This document shows positions 1 to 11,200 of a DNA stretch of 64,000 nt, in pieces. Where the stretch lies: contig OZ037896.1 in assembly GCA_964035575.1 (NCBI GenBank), forward strand, positions 620,001 to 684,000, read 5' to 3'. This DNA comes from Rhynchopus sp. YZ270_cl-10 (Eukaryota > Euglenozoa > Diplonemea > Diplonemida > Diplonemidae). Every line of letters begins with the position of its first letter. Positions within the stretch are counted from its first letter, which is position 1. Under the pieces are notes generated by a model. That model did not search any database. It was not told where the DNA came from and saw only the letters and a list, made by a program, of their open reading frames with translations. A program made the position numbers and the translations under genes.

Positions 1-629
1 ACAATGTGGTCCCATTCATGCACAACAACGCCTGTTGCAATGTCCCACACCTGCAAACCCTTCCTCTGACACAACAACAGCTTTGTTCCACAAGGTGACC
101 ATGACGTGGGCCCCCTCCTATTACCTACCCCTCCAAAAGAGTGCTCCAATGCACCTGTCTTCACGTCATGAACTTCTGCACACTGCGTCCGCAGGTTGAG
201 ACACGAGACCCACCCACTGCAAGGTGAGAATGCTGGGGATGTAACGGTGTCACAAGGGAAACTGCACAGACTCTCATGTGTTTCCGTGTCGAAGACGGAC
301 ATATCCCCCTTACGCCACACCACTGCAAGGTACCTATCGCATGGTGAGAGTGTGAGCCAGGATGTCGCCTCCGAACTTTGTATCACCCCACGAGTGATGT
401 TGGCTCCAGTGCAGTACAGCTCAACGGCACACCCCTCATCCATCTCCGTGTCGCAGATGCGTAAGTTGTCTTCACCGATGTCGCCACCGCCTCTCATCCG
501 CACACTGAAACGCCGAGCACTTGACACACCAAGCTCCGCAAGAAGCTTCCCCTTCAGCTGTGCAAGGGTGGCGCTCCCGTCCACTTCTATCACACAGCTT
601 GCAGACTCAAAGTGTCCTGTGATGTCCAT
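1..629 (-). CDS. WD40-repeat protein with N-terminal ubiquitin-like region (5' part only)
   Basis: The reading frame is open from an ATG at 629 down to the window edge, giving 209 codons without a stop; the C-terminal part lies outside. Residues 1 to about 73 resemble a beta-grasp (ubiquitin-like) fold, with LAQLKGKLLAELGV as the helix and a hydrophobic strand ending VELYCTG. After that come WD40-type blades, recognisable from repeated FSPC/WSPCG turns and a blade end LQVWDIATG. WD40 propellers are protein-binding platforms; no enzyme domain is visible in the part present. A 164-residue frame on the other strand is only its shadow. It may be related to the WD40 part of the NLR-like gene at 45.9-50.9 kb, but its blades are much more diverged. 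The upstream sequence has CACAG 20 bases before the ATG as a possible leader acceptor. Confidence 0.7.
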   Translation of the reverse strand, partial: MDITGHFESASCVIEVDGSATLAQLKGKLLAELGVSSARRFSVRMRGGGDIGEDNLRICDTEMDEGCAVELYCTGANITRGVIQSSEATSWLTLSPCDRYLAVVWRKGDMSVFDTETHESLCSFPCDTVTSPAFSPCSGWVSCLNLRTQCAEVHDVKTGALEHSFGGVGNRRGPTSWSPCGTKLLLCQRKGLQVWDIATGVVVHEWDHI

Positions 630-1918
630 GTTCAGGGAGGGGCAACTCTATTCTGTGGTGTGGGAGTTGAGTATTGTCTCAGATGGATGAGTTTCTCTGC
701 TTCACCACAACTGGCAAGTAGTCGCTCCTGTCTCAGCTGGATTGTTTGATAAAACATTTGTTTGCACACAGACATGACTTGGCCACTAAAACCCAATGGT
801 GTTCTACGTGATATATGGAACAAGAAGTTACCTTTTGTGGAAAGAAAGGGAAGGAGAAAACGCGTTTTTTTTTCTCATCCATTTGAGGGAAAAGGGCATT
901 CCCCCCCAGACTCTCTTGTGTAAACGAGATCGTATTGGGGGAAAGCCGTTTTATTTTTTGTTTTTGTTGTTGATAAAATCCCACTATTGTGTTTTGCTTT
1001 TTTTTCGGCGCTTTCGTGGAAACGGAAGCAATAAAAAATACGAGATAAATACCAGTCGGACAAAACGTGCCTTCGATCGAAAGCACAGTAATGGCAATGG
1101 GAGGGATAGGGAGTTGGGGACGGCTCCATTGTCACAATTTAAAAAAAAAAACAGGAGAGGGTAAAAAAAAAAAAGGAAATCGTGAAGAATGAATTTGTCG
1201 CTCACCTGAGACAAACAAGTACAATTGAGAGTGCAGGAAGCAATCTATTTTTTTCTCGGATGTGATCATTGAACTGCTCTTACCTTTGTCCCTCAAACTT
1301 TTTTTTTTTTTGTGTCGACCCTTTGGCGGTGACGAGTGAGATGAGGAAGTGAGGAAGTTTTTTTTTCTCTTGAAAACTTGGAATGGCTGGAAAAACCCAT
1401 CTCAGATCTATTAGCTCTTGATGCGGTACTGGATGTCGTTAACGAAAGGTGCAGTTGGAACATTTTTCAGGCAGAAAAAAGGGGATTCGTTCCCGGACCA
1501 CAAAACACATCAAGAGGTGGGTCGAAAGAAGCTGAGAGGGTTCAATGCCAGGGACGCAAAGCTACCTGCACACTCCGCACTGTGTAATCCCAGGGGGGGT
1601 TTTTTTTTTCTTCAAAAAAGAGGTGAATGCGTTGAAAATACACACGTAAGAGAAATTTTTTTTTTTTGGCCCGCTGCGTAATCCCTGGCTGTGGGGAAGA
1701 TGAACTGAAGCCAAAATATGCAAAAAAGTATTTCAACATATGCCATCAAAAAGTTGAGAGCATAGGAGGAGGAGGAAAAAAGAAAAAAAGAGAGAAAAAA
1801 AAAAAAAAAACATAACGTACAAAAGGCGTTGATATAAAGGGCACATGTGATTCTCTCGCCACTCCTAATTTTTCAAGGGAGCAGGCTTCTATCATTGTTT
1901 GCTTTTTTTGTGTTTTTT
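630..1918. other. Intergenic, low-complexity
   Basis: Rich in A and T runs on both strands. I see no gene. This should hold the 5' flank of the WD40 gene and the 3' flank of whatever lay upstream before the element at 1919-5829 inserted. Confidence 0.6.
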
Positions 1919-4900
1919 CACGGGTTGCCGACGATCGTAGTACGAAATTTTACGATCGTAAAATTTTACGATCGTTACGATCGTAAAATTTCGTAAAATT
2001 TCGTAAAATTTCGTACTACGAAATTTTACGATCGTAAACGATCGTAGTACGATCGTAGACGAAATTTTACGAAATTTTACGATCGTAGTACGTTTGCCAA
2101 ACGAAATAACGAATATCGCTTGAAAGTACCGTTCGATATTCCTTGCATGGTGTGCATGAAGCACACACAAGGTATATCAAACGATAATCAATCAGATAAA
2201 ACGTTACATCATTGGAAAATTGTTGGCACCGCCGCCCTGTCTTCGTATTTATTACGTCGACAGGCCAAACAACGTTGGGCTCAGAAGAAGCAGTGCTAGA
2301 CAGTCACTGGGGATCAACATGAGAACCAACTCCCAACAACACAGGCTACCGAAGTAGCAGGTGGGGTGTTGCGGGTGTTTGGGGTGAAAGAAAATCGATT
2401 TTGGTAAGTTACAGCAGAAAATTCTTAAGTTTGCAATAGCGAGAAGGGTTACATTGCTCTTGCGAGCTGTGAACCGGTAAGGTTGAGAAGGGTGACACGG
2501 CATACAAGTACAAGTACAAGTAAGACGTACCTTCTGCAAAGGCTGAATTCGCAATTCTAAGGGATATGAATTCAGCCCCCACTGTTTTTTTGAGATGATC
2601 ATTCCATGGTATACTAGGCGTTCCCGAAGAATGAATCACCCCCTCCTCGTTCATGCAAACTCAAGAAAATTCTGAAGTAACTACAACCTGGCGTGCGGGT
2701 ACAGATGCATTGCTTTGTTCTTTCCTCAAAGTCATGTGTGATCTCTCGGGTCTGTACTAAAGTCAGTGTTTAGATAAGCATCCACTTGACTCGTTCTAAC
2801 AACCGTTGAAATCTAGAACAAAACAACACACTGCCCCTTCTCACACCAAGCCGCCATGCTTCAAGAGCATGCCCTGGGCAAAAATTACTGTGACAAAAAT
2901 TAGTATTCTGGGGGAACGCAATATTTTCTTGTGTCTAGTCCTCCGCAAGCAGAGGACAGACTTTCCGGATCCCGAAGTCGAATTTCTTGCACTAGCTATG
3001 CTCCCTGGGTTAAATGGCTATAGCAGTGACTGACTAAGAGTTTCATAATAATTAGGGTGGTCTATGGGGTGGGTTAATGGAAAAGTTGGTATATAAACCC
3101 GACTTTTACGATCGCCACCTGGTTTTGAAATAATTGCACCAGCTCTTCCGTCGGCACTGCTTCGTTGTCACGATGAAGGGTCGTCGGTTCGGGTACCTGT
3201 TAAGAGAAATTGAATGTAAAAGTAGAGACTACAACAAAAAAACAAACAAACAAACAAGAAGCCGCCCCGTACCCCTTAAACGTAAAAGTGACATTTTTGT
3301 TGACAAAAAATAGTAACTCTGATAGGTAAGTAAAAGGGAAAAAAAGGTTTTTTCGTTGATTGCACAATTACCCTGTTGGAGGGGTGATTGGCGACCGTAT
3401 CTGAGGAACTATTTCTCCTTTAAGCTACGCTTTAGGTATAATGTGGCTCAGTCCATAAACCCACCCCCCTAAAAGGTAACCTTTTAAATTTTTTTCACAT
3501 TAGATAACTTCCACTCGGACTTTTTGCTCGATTTTTGCTCCTTTGAACTCAGAATAACGTTTCTGAGGTCACAGGAGCAAAAATCGAGCAAAAAGTCCGA
3601 GTAGAAGATAGATGAATTAACGTCGAGAGGTAAAAAACTAATTGGGAATTGGGTTTTGCGTTAGTTTCGTAGGTAAACCGTTTCCCGAACAATATTTTTC
3701 ATTATTTGTGACACTTCTGAGCATCTTCTGGTGGAAACCACCTCCAGAATAGGCCTGGGGCACCTTGTGGGGTGAAATTTCACCAGTTGTCCACCCCAGA
3801 ATACGAAAAAATGCAAAAAAATAGTGAAAAAGTAGCTTTTCGCAGCCCACTCAAAACCCAATGCCCAATTAGTTTTTTTACCTCTCGACGTTAATTCATC
3901 TATCTTCTACTCGGACTTTTTGCTCGATTTTTGCTCCTGTGACCTCAGAAACGTTATTCTGAGTTCAAAGGAGCAAAAATCGAGCAAAAAGTCCGAGTGG
4001 AAGTTATCTAATGTGAAAAAAAATTCAAAAGGTTACCTTTTAGGGGGGTGGGTTTATGGACTGAGCCATATTAAAAAAAAACAAGTAATTGCTATCGGAA
4101 AAAAAACGGGGTGTGATGTGGAACTCCATCCTGTAGAAATAATCTACAGCACGTCCAGCATTCTGCTCTTCTGCAGGTATGTTAACGCTCTTCGTACGCT
4201 GCCAGATCCACTGGGACGCCAGCATCTGAAACGTTCAAGAAGGGGCGCTGTCCTCTCCGTCCAGCATCATCTGCTCGATAGCGTTGTTGGACGTCGGCTC
4301 GGTAGGCTCGGCGTGTTCCAGCTCGTTTTTGTCCACAGGCTCCCCACATTGTCGTCGTCGTTGGAGTGCGGAAGAAGCACAGAATGCACAGACTACAACA
4401 CATCGATCACACCAGGCACATCAGCACCTCCAGCAAATCGCCAGGATGCTACGGTGGTTTCGAAAATCGCGCGGGGTTTTCCACAGCACACCCCGTTTTT
4501 TTCTTAGCAATTACTTGTCCTTGTTGTTATTGTTGTTTTCAACCACCTTCCTTCAACCCTTGTGGGATCAGTCGTTATTTTTTCGCGAAAACATGAAATT
4601 ACACATTTCAAGAGAACAAATTAAAAAGGGTCCTTATTTGCATTTTTGGGCTCCGCCCGTGCAGTGGTGGGGTCAATCTCGAAAATTGGACAATTTTTTG
4701 ACCACTTAAATTTTGAGAAATATGAGCCCGGTTGCTTATACGTGGGGCCCATTTTCGGCTAAAATTTTCCTCAAAATCTGGTTTTGTAAAATTGACCCTT
4801 TACTCCCCCCCCACATCGATTTCAATACTATACCTTACTTCACCTACGGTTGCCCTTACAGGGGGGTGAAGGAAGGTAAGTTGAAAAAATAGCTAAAAAA

Positions 4901-5829
4901 TAGCGGACATGTCGAAAAGGGAGAAAACCGGGGGGTTAAAAACATACCTTGCACTCGGCCCGCTCTCCAGGTACAAAGAACATCACTGCACGACAAACCA
5001 CTATTACAATAGAAAATAACTATTTTTTACCGAACAGAAAGGTCGTTTTATTGATGAGTGTTTTCTGAGTGCACACTCAGTGGGGACAAAATGCAACACT
5101 TCAAGGCATGCAATACTCCAAGGAATTTGCTAAGGAAAAGTCGATATTGTGGGCCCCTGTAGTAGTGCATATAGTTTACCCCCAGATCGTCAAAACACCC
5201 GATTTTTGCGTTTTTTTGCACTTTTTGGTGCCCAAAAACCCAACTCAGGGGTCGAAATTTTCCCGAAAAAAAAATTTTTTTTTTTTGAGATTTTTTGATT
5301 TTTTGACAAGGCGCTGGCCCATACAAAATGCACTGGTGGTACAGAAAATGACTGGGGAATTAACTCTAGATGCTCAAAATAGCCCAATTCTTGCTTTTTT
5401 TGACTTTTTGGTCCCAGAAGGGGACCTAGGGTGTAGTGAGCAGGCCTCAAAAACACTTGTGAAAAAAATTTTTGATGTTTTTTAAGGTTCAAATCGACTT
5501 GTCTTTTTGGTTAAAACCACGAAATTTCGGGTTCGCAAAACCGCGTTTTAGACCCCCACAGATGCTCAAAAGTGCCAAATTTTGCTTTTAATGGCCTCAA
5601 ATCGTCGAAATTAGCCTCTTTAGGGGCGAAAAAAAAAATTCGAGAGTCCCTTTCCCTGGGAGGCAATAGCCACCGGCAACGACACCACTACGAGATTTTA
5701 CGAGATTTTACGAGATTTTACGAAATTTTACGATCGTAAATTTTCGTAGTACGATCGTAAATTTTCGTAGTACGAGGAAAAAAAGGCTACGATCGTAAAA
5801 TTTCGTACTACGATCGTCGGCAACCCGTG
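1919..5829. mobile_element. 3.9-kb terminal-inverted-repeat element with ACGATCG subterminal arrays
   Basis: The two ends match as inverted repeats for at least 42 bases, starting CACGGGTTGCCGACGATCG on the left; the right end at 5829 is its reverse complement. Just inside each end (1936-2092 and 5690-5810) lie arrays of the palindromic unit ACGATCGT mixed with AAATTTTACG. Both flanks are T runs, so a target duplication of about six T is possible but cannot be proved. The interior carries a nested inverted-repeat element (3439-4073), a block shared in opposite orientation with the 6151-8196 element, and A/T-rich sequence without a convincing transposase. A short GC-richer stretch at about 4200-4440 has broken minus-strand frames I do not recognise. 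It is probably a non-autonomous DNA transposon; the superfamily is not determined. Confidence 0.75.
3439..4073. mobile_element. Nested inverted-repeat (foldback) element
   Basis: About 217 bases at 3439-3657 recur inverted and nearly unchanged at 3855-4073, leaving a loop of about 200 bases. Each end reads TAAT(A/G)TGGCTCAGTCC inward, with TA at the border. Each arm contains a further palindrome (about 3515-3602 and its mirror) built from ACTCGGACTTTTTGCTCG and its complement. The loop gives short ORFs on the minus strand that resemble by chance those in the 51292-53446 element; they do not look like genes. It sits wholly inside the 1919-5829 element, so it is younger than that element or moved with it. 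Confidence 0.75.
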
Positions 5830-6141
5830 TTTTTTCGACAAAAAAAAAAATACCCTTTTATTATTTTATCAAGTTGTCTTGGCAATTTCCTCTTTTCCTT
5901 TTTGTAGTTTCGACAATTCCCCTGTCCGAGGATGGGTTCTGTTCACAAGGTCGCCCAAAGAAATTTCTTTCAAGATTTTTTTTTTGAGTGTAGACTGATT
6001 GGAGTGGTTTGCGAGAGTTTAGCTGCACCACATTCCTTTGTGTCATTCACGACGGATGAAACTCTTGGGCTGATTTTTTTTTGTCGTCAAGCAAATGACG
6101 GTATTCCAAAGAAAAGGGAGATGAAATTGAATCAATCACTA
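5830..6141. other. Spacer between two mobile elements
   Basis: About 310 bases with no gene. Contains one copy of a short repeated motif, TTTTTGTAGTTTCGACAAT, at about 5901-5920; variants recur near 19180, 19505, 35460 and 35500. Confidence 0.5.
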
Positions 6142-8205
6142 TTTTATTTTGGGAAATATTCATATTGGAACCAAAACTTTGGGGAACCGGTCATTTCGGA
6201 ACCGGGAACCGGGGAACCGGGAACCGGTTCCCGGGAACCATACAGGGGGAACCAGGGAACCGGTTCCCTGGTTCCCGTGTGGTTCCCCTGTGGTTCCCCG
6301 TTACTGGGTACTGGGTACTGGGTACTGGGTACTGGGTACTGGGTACTGGGTACTGGGTACTGGGTACTGGGTACTGGGTACTGGGTACTGGGTACTGGCC
6401 AGAGAAGGCACCTTGACAGCTTACAGGTTACGGTGAAGATAAGGTATGTAAATGTGTTTAACTTTCAGTTACTTGTGTAGATTCAACAAGACGTCCAGTG
6501 GTTTGCGGTATTTTTTTAGTGTCTGTTTTAGTGTGAGTTTTGAAAAGGTTCTGTTGATAGTACAACGCTTTCGTACGCCGTGTTTCACCACTATTTTCAT
6601 TAACCTAACTACTTCTACGTTTGTACACCATAACTTAATCACACCCCACATTTATACAGGATCGTGAAATATGACTGTATCTGCGATTGCGATGAAAGAA
6701 GCTTCGCCTCGTCCGACATTCAACAACTCAAAATTCAACGGGTGTTCACCCGCATCAGTCTATTCTGGTTTGCGGGTGAAATACCTGGGGGTGGAAGGGT
6801 GGGGGGAACATTTTGTCAGTCACTGCTATAGCCATTTAACCCAGGGAGCATAGCTAGTGCAAGAAATTCGACTTTGGAAACCTTCCGGAAAGTCTGTCCT
6901 CTGCTCGCGGAGGACTAGGCACAAGAAAATATTGCATTCCCCCAGAAACCAGTGCACAATTCACACTCCTTGTGGGTGGTCTTGTTGCCTTTTTTGTCAA
7001 GTAATTTTGGCCCAGGCATGCTCTTGAAGCATGACAATTTAGTGTGTATGGGGCAGGGTGTTGTTTTGTTCTGAATTCTCTTTGTTATAACATCTAAGTC
7101 AATCGCGGGTGGTGGTTTGTGTAGCGTGAGGCACTCTTTTTAGCAAACTTCCTGCGGCTGCTAAAGTGTTATTTCTTCGGATTTAACAACGTACAGCGTA
7201 ACATAGTGGTTTCGCCTGGTCGACACAACCTTTGATAGATATGGGATAACCAACCCCCTTCGACCCCTTGTGGGTTCACTGAACAAGCCCTCGTGGTAGT
7301 TAAACGCGATTGACATTTACATTCCTAGAGATGAAAGAACAAGATAACACTTCTGTACCCGCGCATCAAAATTGTGGAAAACTTTGCACCCCAAACACCC
7401 TCAACAACGCCCGCCAAAAGGCGCCCCTTGTTGCTGGGAGTTGGTTCTCATGTTTGATACCTGCACAGCGGGCATTCCTCTGAGTCCAACGCATGTTTGG
7501 CCTGTCTGCGGCGTTGTACTTCAGGTGCACGAAGACAGGGTCTGGTGGTAAATTTTGCGTAGTGTCGCATTCCCACATGTGTGGGTCACTCACACTTGCG
7601 GTCATGTGCCACTGCGTGGGTCTGGGAATTTGGGTACCTGGGTACAGGAAATTTGTTGTGGAAGACATCAACCACCATGCATTGAGGAGGGTAAGACAGT
7701 GGTCGCAGTTTCTACTTGATAGCATTACAACATTTAACTTCTCCACGGGGGTCTTGGGCCGTTCACTCGGTTATACCTTGACTACCGGAAGATATTCTTG
7801 AGGCCTTTTTGGTCTCTAGAATATCCGGTCTTCCCGAACGGAGGCACACTTTGTGTGTTACTACGACCTGGCAATTTCCAGCAGTAGGTTAAGTAATCTT
7901 TCTTGTAAATTGTTGGATCATTATCTCCTCAGTGCATGCATGCCCCACGTGACTGGACACTTTTGTGTTTGTCATGTGGAGCTGTGGTTGCTGTTTCACG
8001 ACTTTTTTCCTTGTACACCAGTGTGCCGGTACCTGGGTACCTGGGTACCTGGGGAACCACAGGGGAACCACAGGGGGAACCACACGGGAACCAGGGAACC
8101 GGTTCCCTGGTTCCCCCCGTATGGTTCCCGGGAACCGGTTCCCGGTTCCGAAATGACCGGTTCCCCAAAGTTTTGGTTCCAATATGAATATTTCCCTTTT
8201 ATTTT
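6142..8205. mobile_element. Mutator-like TIR element with 9-bp target duplication
   Basis: The element runs 6151-8196 and is flanked by perfect copies of TTTTATTTT (6142-6150 and 8197-8205). Its ends are inverted repeats of about 150 bases starting GGGAAATATTCATATTGG, with internal GGAACC/GGTTCC palindromes. A 9-bp duplication plus long TIRs is the signature of Mutator-like elements, which is established knowledge; the assignment here is inference. At 6302-6397, inside the left arm, TACTGGG is repeated about 14 times; the right arm has only three related ACCTGGGT units. Internal frames, for example minus-strand 7366-7746, do not show a recognisable DDE domain. It ends 30 bases past the kinesin stop codon. 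Confidence 0.8.
6302..6397 (+). repeat. Tandem 7-bp repeat TACTGGG, about 14 copies
   Basis: Perfect heptamer array just inside the left inverted repeat of the Mutator-like element. It is open in several frames, which produces a spurious GTGYWVL peptide repeat. Confidence 0.95.
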
Positions 8206-8234
8206 TGTCGTTTCTAAAAAACACGCCCAAAAGA

Positions 8235-11200
8235 TTAAATCTCCATAAGCTCATCGTCATCTTCTGGTGCAGGTGTGACGGACTGCAGTCTCTTAATCTT
8301 TGCGCGGAGTCTCCTTAGCTCGTCTGTCTCAACAGTCTTTGAGGCGGTGTTGACGATCATCTTGACACGGTTTGCGTAATTCAAGGAGCTTATCGTTTCT
8401 TCGTAGTTGTAAAGACTTGGGGAGATGTTCACGAACATGAGTGTCTTGGCGTTGCCACCGAGACTGTCGCTCATGATCTGCGTGAGCTTGCTCTCTCTGT
8501 ATGGAACGTGCTTCTCCTTCTTGGCTAGGGCCGCAATCACGTTGCCCAACGTCGTCAAAGATCCGTTGATAGCCTTCGCCTCTGCAATGCCCTGTGGTGA
8601 AGTGGTGTCGGGGGGGGGCTGTATCGTAGGTAGGAACCCGCATACCTCCTTGTCCGTGACCTGTGTCTTTGAAAGGCGTTCGCTCCCCGCCAGATCGCAT
8701 ATAGTGAACTTCCCCATGGTCTGGCTATTGTCCGAAGAGTTTGTGACGCAGATCTTCACGCTGAAGATGAGATGCGACCTGGGGGTGTGGTTTTTGTGTT
8801 GTCAACGTAACATTGCATCCCAAGGGTATACTTCAATACTGATATGTTTTGCAATTGAAAGAAAAGTTTATAAGATGACCCTAAGCCTCTCGTGCTTGGT
8901 CACTGTATCATATTCGATATCGCGGAGCTACATTTGCGCAGGCTTCCACAAGTCTGTTGTCAGGGATGATGAAATGAGCATACCGTGAAGACGCCTCGTT
9001 CATCCGTGTCGCCCTGACCCGCCTTCTCGAAAGACCGTCTTCAAATGTGGCGAACAGTGATTCGTGGTCTTCTGCCGTCTTTTCGACCGCACCTTGTACC
9101 TGTACGAGACCCTTTCTGTCCTTCTTGATGACAAGGGTGGGGCGAGATCCAGCATCATCTGTGCGAAGCAGGTCCAACACTTGCTCATTGTAGAGCTCCA
9201 CCATGTAGCAGCTGATTTCTGCTGTGCCGCGTGACGTTTGTGCACAAAGAGAAAATATTTCTTTGAGAGCGCGTGGAGCCACCCCGGGGTTGGACGGAAC
9301 GCCTGACAATGTGTACGTCTTCCCCGACCCTGTCTGTCCGTAGGCGAAGACGCACACGTTGTACCCATCAATGGCAGAAGCAATGAGGTTGCGCGTATCT
9401 TCGAAGACGACCGCCTGATCTTCGTCGCAGAAGGCACGGTTGTAGGAGAAGGATTTCTTCTCGAATTTGGCGTCCGGGGGGGTGACGGTGACAGTTGTTT
9501 CGTCCTCGAAGGTGAGGCAGGAGCCCTTGCTGTTTTCGGAGAGTTCGACTTTGTTCATGGGGCGGGTTCTGACGTAGACGCGGATTTGGCCCTTTAGGTC
9601 TTCGAGTTGGTTTCGCAGGCGTCGTGCCTCGGCCTTCTCCTGCAGGAAGGATTCTTGCATGGCGTGCTTTTGGCGTTCGATAGCCTCCATCTGTTCGGTG
9701 ATGCGTTTCTGCTCGTCCGCCAGCTGGTCGCGTGCCTGCGCCTGTTGGGTCTCTCGCTCGTTCGCCTTCTCCAGCTGCTGTTTAATCTTCTGAGCCTCAT
9801 CGCTCCGCTCCTGCAGCTTCTGCATCATCGTTGCACGCTCCTCTTCCAGCTCTTTCTCATGCTGTAGGTAATGTGTGTGTTTTCGTTATTTTGAAAACTT
9901 GGTTTGTATTCGTGTAGACACCCGAGGATGAACTCCACTATACAATTCGTTATTTTATTTTCAGGCGCTCCTCCGACCTAAGCTTAGACGCGATCTTTCT
10001 AAACTCATTCAAAAAACCTTTACAGCAACACACCAAACAGGGGTAAAAACTAGGGTGAATTTTGGGATGAAATGGCAAAATTCTGATGAAAATTGTACGA
10101 CCTACTGGGTGTATTTGACATTTGGCACCGAAGGGATTTTTTCCCCCCACTGAAATAATTGAACTTCGTGGTGCATACCGATGCCGCCATATCAGACATA
10201 TTCTGCTGCATGACCTCGATCTGGTTGCGCTCTGCAAGGATCTGGTCGTTCAGCTTCGACACTGTCAGGCCCATTGCGTTGCGCACTGTGCCAAGCTCTT
10301 CGTTTGCTTCGTCGTCACCTTCGAAGGCAGATGCCTGCGCCTCTGCAATCTCCAGCTTCTGTCGCAGCTCGAGTGCCTGGTGTATGCCGTCCGTCTGGTC
10401 ACCGGACCCAAGGAACTCCTGCAAATTCTCGCCCTCCCGTATGAAGGCGTTCTCCGAGGAAGTGAGCAGCGCCATCTGCATCTCCAAATCCTTGATCTTG
10501 CTGTTGCTCTTCTCGGTCTGCTCCTTCGCGCTTTCGAGGTTTGTCTGCATGCGGGTGGCCTTCATCTTTGCGGTTGTTGTCTGCCATTTATCGCCTATTG
10601 CTGCTAGACTATGCCGTCTTGCGCGCGCTGCTCCGGTGTTGGCGAGCTTCACCTTTTCCTCTAGCGACGCGTTTTCTTGGAGGAGGTATGCGTTTTGCGT
10701 GCGCAGCTCTGCAAGCTCGCGACGTAGTGCGGCAGATGCCTCGTTGCTGCCCTGTGTGTTGTCTCTGTCGTCGTAGTCTTCAAGGTCGTCAGGGGGTACT
10801 CTGCTCTTGGAGGCCCGCTGCTCGTCGTGGAAGAGCTGTGTGGTGTACTCCCCACGCTGCTGTAAATCGTCCTTAGGGTAGCTTCGGGTGCGTGCTGCGT
10901 CCAAGAAGGGCGTGGCGTCGGTGAGGATGGACGCCCATTCCGCGTCCTGCAGGAGCGATGCGCCTTCTTCAGAGGTGGTGAGGGAGAGAAGCGATCGCGT
11001 GCCTTCGGTGTACATAACCAGGTAGCGTTGTGTGCCTGCGCGGTTGGTGTGGTCTGCAATGCCTTTGCCATGGCGGACACCGCCACGCCAGTGTCCGTAG
11101 TGTGTCAAACGTTTGTCATGTGTCAGGCCAAGGCCGTCTTCTTTGCCCTGTCGCCACGATCCTTCGTAGTGGCTGTTGTTTGTGACGCAGTGTCCGTCGC

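Noticed and set aside
196-690. 164-codon plus-strand ORF at the left edge
   Set aside because: The minus strand over the same bases encodes a WD40-like protein from 629; the plus frame is its shadow and shows no domain.
6302-6397. CRISPR-like array
   Set aside because: Units are 7 bases with no spacers; it is a microsatellite in a eukaryotic element.
6149-6480. Peptide repeat GTGYWVL in three plus frames
   Set aside because: Produced by the 7-base TACTGGG tandem array in a transposon arm, not by coding selection.
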